Source: Pseudomonas sp. G.S.17
Lineage (GTDB): Bacteria > Pseudomonadota > Gammaproteobacteria > Pseudomonadales > Pseudomonadaceae
Direction: 5' to 3'
Assembly: GCF_038096165.1 (NCBI RefSeq)
Contig: NZ_CP151076.1
Span: forward strand, 4,709,501 to 4,773,500
Length of the DNA stretch: 64,000 nt
Part shown: positions 62,563-64,000 of the stretch, piece by piece
Position numbering within the stretch: the first letter of the stretch is position 1
Layout: every line of letters begins with the position of its first letter
Notes under the pieces: generated by a model
The model's database searches: none
What the model saw: only the letters and a program-made list of their open reading frames with translations
Told to the model about the DNA's origin: nothing
Made by a program: the position numbers and the translations under genes

Positions 62563-64000
62563 CTAGCGTCCGGCCGGTGCCGAGGCGGCCTGGGCTATCT
62601 GTCTGGTCAACAGCAACGCCAGAACGGAGATCGACTCGTGCCGCTCTTGAACCAACCTGTTCGTACCACGCAGATACGCCTCGTCGGTCAGGGTTTCCCG
62701 TGAGGAGTCGAGGGCATCCTGACGATCATGGAACGGCTGATTCATTCTTTCGAAGCGTTGCGGATAGTGCTCCTCCAGAAACGCGATCCAGTCCTTGCGA
62801 GCGATCATGGAGTCAAAGAACTCCTGCGTGTTTTCCCTGGCAAGCACCCGATCTCTGGCGCGATCCAGCATCTGCTGGGTGACTCCCGAGATGGATTGAA
62901 ACAGCATCGTCTGCGCCTGCCCCGGCAGTTCAAGCGTTTCACGCAACAACGTAGGGTAAATGAGGCTGACCTCGATCTGGTCCAGGCCCGGCTCCGTTGC
63001 AATCCTCGCATTGAAGTCATCCAGGGCAATTTTTTCCAGTTCTGACAGGCGCTCCAGCCCACGGATCAGTTTGAACATATCGACAGGCGAGACGCTTCCA
63101 TGCCTGGATTCCAGCTCGAAAACCAACACACGAACGTCGAGCTGGTTGAAGACAATCATGGTGCCATCACCACATGTTTGTGGATGAGCAGCCAAGGCGA
63201 ATAACTCCTCCTGCAACTGGTAGGAATTGGCCATTGCATCGATCATTCGCCAGAGCCGCCCCGTCAATACCCGGCGATTGTCGCGGTAGTCAGCGGTCAG
63301 GAACATGTCACTGACCAACTGGACAAACGCCTCCCCACCGGCTTCGAGCTGCAGGTCTGCCCAGTGCCGGCGCTGCTCTTCCCTGCCGGTTTCTTCCAGC
63401 CATTGGGCCACTGTCTGGTTTCGCCCAGGTGGCTCGGGCAAGCTCACAATGCCCATGCGCACCAGCCTCACAGGATCAAACAGGCCTTCGGCCCGGGCAA
63501 TTGTTTGCTCATTGAGAGGGTTTTGATGCAGTCGCACATAAAGTTGGGAGCGCGAGGCAATGGCGCTGAAGGTCGCTTCATCGATGTCGGCGATCCAGTT
63601 ATGACGCAGATCGACGTGGCGTAGCGGTTCGTGTACACCCAACCCGGACGGCATGATGGCGAGCCCGCAGTTCCTGAGCTTCAGTTCCATCAGTGCCGGC
63701 CAGCGGCTGACGTCGATGGCCACCGGGATATTGATACTCTGGCCTTCCAGCACCAGCGTCTCCAGCGCGGTCAAGCGTTGCAGGTATTGCATGCCTTCGG
63801 CATCGATACTGATGGGATTATTGCTCAGTACCAGACGTTTGAGCGTCGACAAGCTGGCCAATGTCGGTGGGACCGAGTTCAGCAGGTTCCCTCTCAACGA
63901 TAGCCAGCGCGCCTGGGGAAACCGCTTGAGGAATGCCTCGACACTGTCGGCAGTCAGCGCCATATTCTCCAGCGTCAAGGCGTGGACGTGGTTGAAGTTC
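62563..64000 (-). CDS. NEL-type E3 ubiquitin ligase with leucine-rich repeats (partial)
   Basis: The 3' part of a larger gene; the amino end lies beyond 64000, and the frame stays open to the edge. Leucine-rich repeats come first (RWLSLRGNLLNSVPPTLASL, LKRLVLSNNPIS, LMELKLRNCGLAIMPSGLGV). A novel-E3-ligase (NEL) domain follows, as in IpaH and SspH. The catalytic Cys sits in HPQTCGDGT (codon at 63172-63174), matching the CxD motif. NEL proteins attach ubiquitin in host cells after type III secretion. Pseudomonas forms are often very large. Host targets and secretion route are inferred. Confidence 0.9.
   Translation of the reverse strand, partial: NFNHVHALTLENMALTADSVEAFLKRFPQARWLSLRGNLLNSVPPTLASLSTLKRLVLSNNPISIDAEGMQYLQRLTALETLVLEGQSINIPVAIDVSRWPALMELKLRNCGLAIMPSGLGVHEPLRHVDLRHNWIADIDEATFSAIASRSQLYVRLHQNPLNEQTIARAEGLFDPVRLVRMGIVSLPEPPGRNQTVAQWLEETGREEQRRHWADLQLEAGGEAFVQLVSDMFLTADYRDNRRVLTGRLWRMIDAMANSYQLQEELFALAAHPQTCGDGTMIVFNQLDVRVLVFELESRHGSVSPVDMFKLIRGLERLSELEKIALDDFNARIATEPGLDQIEVSLIYPTLLRETLELPGQAQTMLFQSISGVTQQMLDRARDRVLARENTQEFFDSMIARKDWIAFLEEHYPQRFERMNQPFHDRQDALDSSRETLTDEAYLRGTNRLVQERHESISVLALLLTRQIAQAASAPAGR

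Overview
The window looks like chromosomal DNA from a Pseudomonas of the broad P. fluorescens group. Three things point there: the high GC content with Pseudomonas codon use; many Pseudomonas-type REP/REPIN hairpins between genes (GAGCGAGCTTGCTCGCGAA, GAGCGAGGCTTGCCCGCGAA and GGACCGGCTTTAGCCGGGAGG types); and gene families typical of the genus. These are a class Ia NrdA with two ATP cones, PACE efflux, CsbD, a TorF-like porin, CvfB and a NEL-type E3 ligase. No rRNA, tRNA or CRISPR array was seen. All calls come from reading the sequence and recognising families; no database search was run.

0-9 kb: the 5' end of an RstB-like sensor kinase and its OmpR-type regulator, then nrdA and nrdB (aerobic ribonucleotide reductase). 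Both nrd promoters carry paired NrdR-box-like palindromes 32 bp apart centre to centre. A YhfG/AntF-Fic AMPylation toxin-antitoxin pair sits between nrdA and nrdB.

9-17 kb: an accessory island. It holds an AAC(6')-like acetyltransferase beside a duplicated 3' end of nrdB, an HNH endonuclease with a possible DNA-sensing domain, a decayed BRO-N antirepressor, and a membrane-anchored Mrr-type nuclease. It also holds a gene-free stretch rich in TGACAC palindromes, a candidate pore-forming effector with an overlapping membrane immunity gene, and an MNT/HEPN toxin-antitoxin cassette bracketed by direct repeats. A remnant copy of a neighbouring exported-protein gene lies on the far side of the effector pair. 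Recombination has clearly been active here.

17-30 kb: transporters with their regulators (LysE, LysR/MFS, MHS-type MFS, LysR/PACE), a MASE2-GGDEF cyclase, an unknown Cys-rich protein, and a LuxR HTH gene broken by one base in a homopolymer. An ECF42-type sigma factor with DGPF/YciI, SnoaL-like and VOC genes forms one operon, followed by a beta-hydroxyacid dehydrogenase.

30-45 kb: a five-unit tandem REPIN array (about 139 bp per unit) follows a PepSY gene and runs into the end of a PQQ-type aldose sugar dehydrogenase. Then come an AlkD-like repair protein, AraC with LysE, a DapF-fold protein lacking both catalytic cysteines, a yeast-type cytosine deaminase, ABC binding proteins, GNATs, an exported methyltransferase, peptide deformylase, a YihY-family membrane protein and CsbD.

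45-64 kb: CvfB, lipoproteins, a TorF-like porin, a DEAD-box helicase, a YbdG-like mechanosensitive channel overlapping a HigBA-type module, an EamA exporter, a DUF4432-type epimerase-like protein, an azoreductase, LysR with an alpha/beta hydrolase, periplasmic PpiA and an ABC exporter. A perfect 146-bp tandem duplication of an intergenic REPIN, a FemAB/GNAT-like protein and the 3' part of a leucine-rich-repeat NEL E3 ubiquitin ligase close the window.
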